DNA of 5,850 nt, from the NCBI GenBank assembly GCA_027348355.1, contig DAIEPN010000119.1:1-5850 (forward strand), written 5' to 3'. This document shows, in pieces, positions 5,624 to 5,850 of the stretch (position 1 is its first letter; each line of letters starts with the position of its first letter). The DNA comes from Chlamydiota bacterium. GTDB lineage: Bacteria; Chlamydiota; Chlamydiia; Chlamydiales; Rhabdochlamydiaceae. The position numbers and the translations under genes are program-made. The notes under the pieces are model-generated. The model made no database searches and was not told the DNA's origin. It saw only the letters and a program-made list of their open reading frames with translations.

Positions 5624-5850
5624 ATGAAGAAGAGATTTACAGAAGAACAAATTATCAATATTTTGAAGGAAACAGAATCCGGCGCGAAAGTATCTGACGT
5701 CTGCCGCAAACATAACGTTTCAGTACAAACGTATTATTCCTGGAAAGCTAAATTCGCTGGGATGAGCGTATCTGAAGCACAAAGACTAAGAACCCTAGAA
5801 GAGGAAAACCGCAAACTCAAAAGATTGGTAGCAGACTACGCCTTAGATAA
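5624..5850 (+). CDS. IS3-family transposase OrfA (partial, cut by window edge)
   Basis: In IS3 elements OrfA is the DNA-binding part of the transposase, normally joined to the OrfB integrase by programmed -1 frameshifting. The visible 75 codons begin MKKRFTEEQIINILKETESG. A helix-turn-helix (HTH_Tnp_1 type) spans residues about 7-44, including SDVCRKHNVSVQTYYSWKAK. The linker FAGMSVSEAQRL follows. From residue 55 a leucine-zipper-like coiled coil begins, with heptad positions L55/N62/V69 and L58/L65/Y72; it serves multimerisation in this family. The F-(A/G)-G-M-S-V-S linker is typical of the IS407 group. The start is chosen for the family-typical MKKRFTEEQI; no clear Shine-Dalgarno precedes it. 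The full OrfA is about 88-100 residues, so a short piece and the frameshift site lie outside. Confidence 0.9.
   Translation, partial: MKKRFTEEQIINILKETESGAKVSDVCRKHNVSVQTYYSWKAKFAGMSVSEAQRLRTLEEENRKLKRLVADYALD

Larger units (their letters stand above)
5547..5850 (+). mobile_element. Left end of an IS3-family element (IS407-like), right part outside the window
   Basis: The TPR frame breaks exactly at TGACCTGGCCCCGAG (5547-5561). This begins with TG and is GC-rich, like the terminal inverted repeats of IS3-family elements of the IS407 group. OrfA starts 77 bases inside. The right end, orfB and the target-site duplication lie beyond the window, so completeness cannot be judged. The sharp coding-to-IS boundary makes the left end fairly secure, to within a few bases. 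Confidence 0.7.

Overview
The window is AT-rich, with A-tract-rich intergenic DNA, and looks like an accessory region of a host-associated bacterium. The best guess is an amoeba-symbiont relative of the Chlamydiota (Parachlamydiaceae-like). That rests on a giant protein combining a GlnD/DUF294-type nucleotidyltransferase with KLC-like TPR repeats, plus dense, decaying insertion sequences. Other amoeba- or arthropod-associated lineages (Legionellales, Rickettsiales, Amoebophilus-like) cannot be excluded from sequence alone.

Layout. Positions 1-56 (minus) hold the first 18 codons of a transposase, probably IS481-like, running off the left edge. Positions 83-229 (plus) are an open, protein-like remnant of an unknown gene. 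Positions 225 to about 730 (minus) are a decayed IS200/IS605-type element: a Y1 transposase gene with a premature stop ahead of its catalytic tyrosine, and two small hairpins at its left end. Positions 730-1037 (plus) are the 3' part of a TPR gene whose frame stays open into the IS end, so the IS appears to have beheaded it. Positions 1038-1176 are an AT-rich leader. Positions 1177-4938 (plus) are the only intact large gene: 1253 residues with a novel N-terminal region, a nucleotidyltransferase core, a GlnD/DUF294-like helical domain and eleven tandem units of 44 residues (one of 42). Positions 4938-5546 (plus) are the wreck of another TPR gene with an IS5-type transposase scrap embedded in it. 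From 5547 to the right edge is the left end of an IS3-family element with the start of its orfA.

Function. The intact gene probably encodes a cytoplasmic or secreted nucleotidyl-transferring enzyme that uses its TPR solenoid to bind a protein partner. Substrate and partner cannot be read from the sequence. TPR-coding remnants on both sides, all on the same strand, suggest a tandem family of TPR genes that insertion sequences have been eroding, leaving one intact member.
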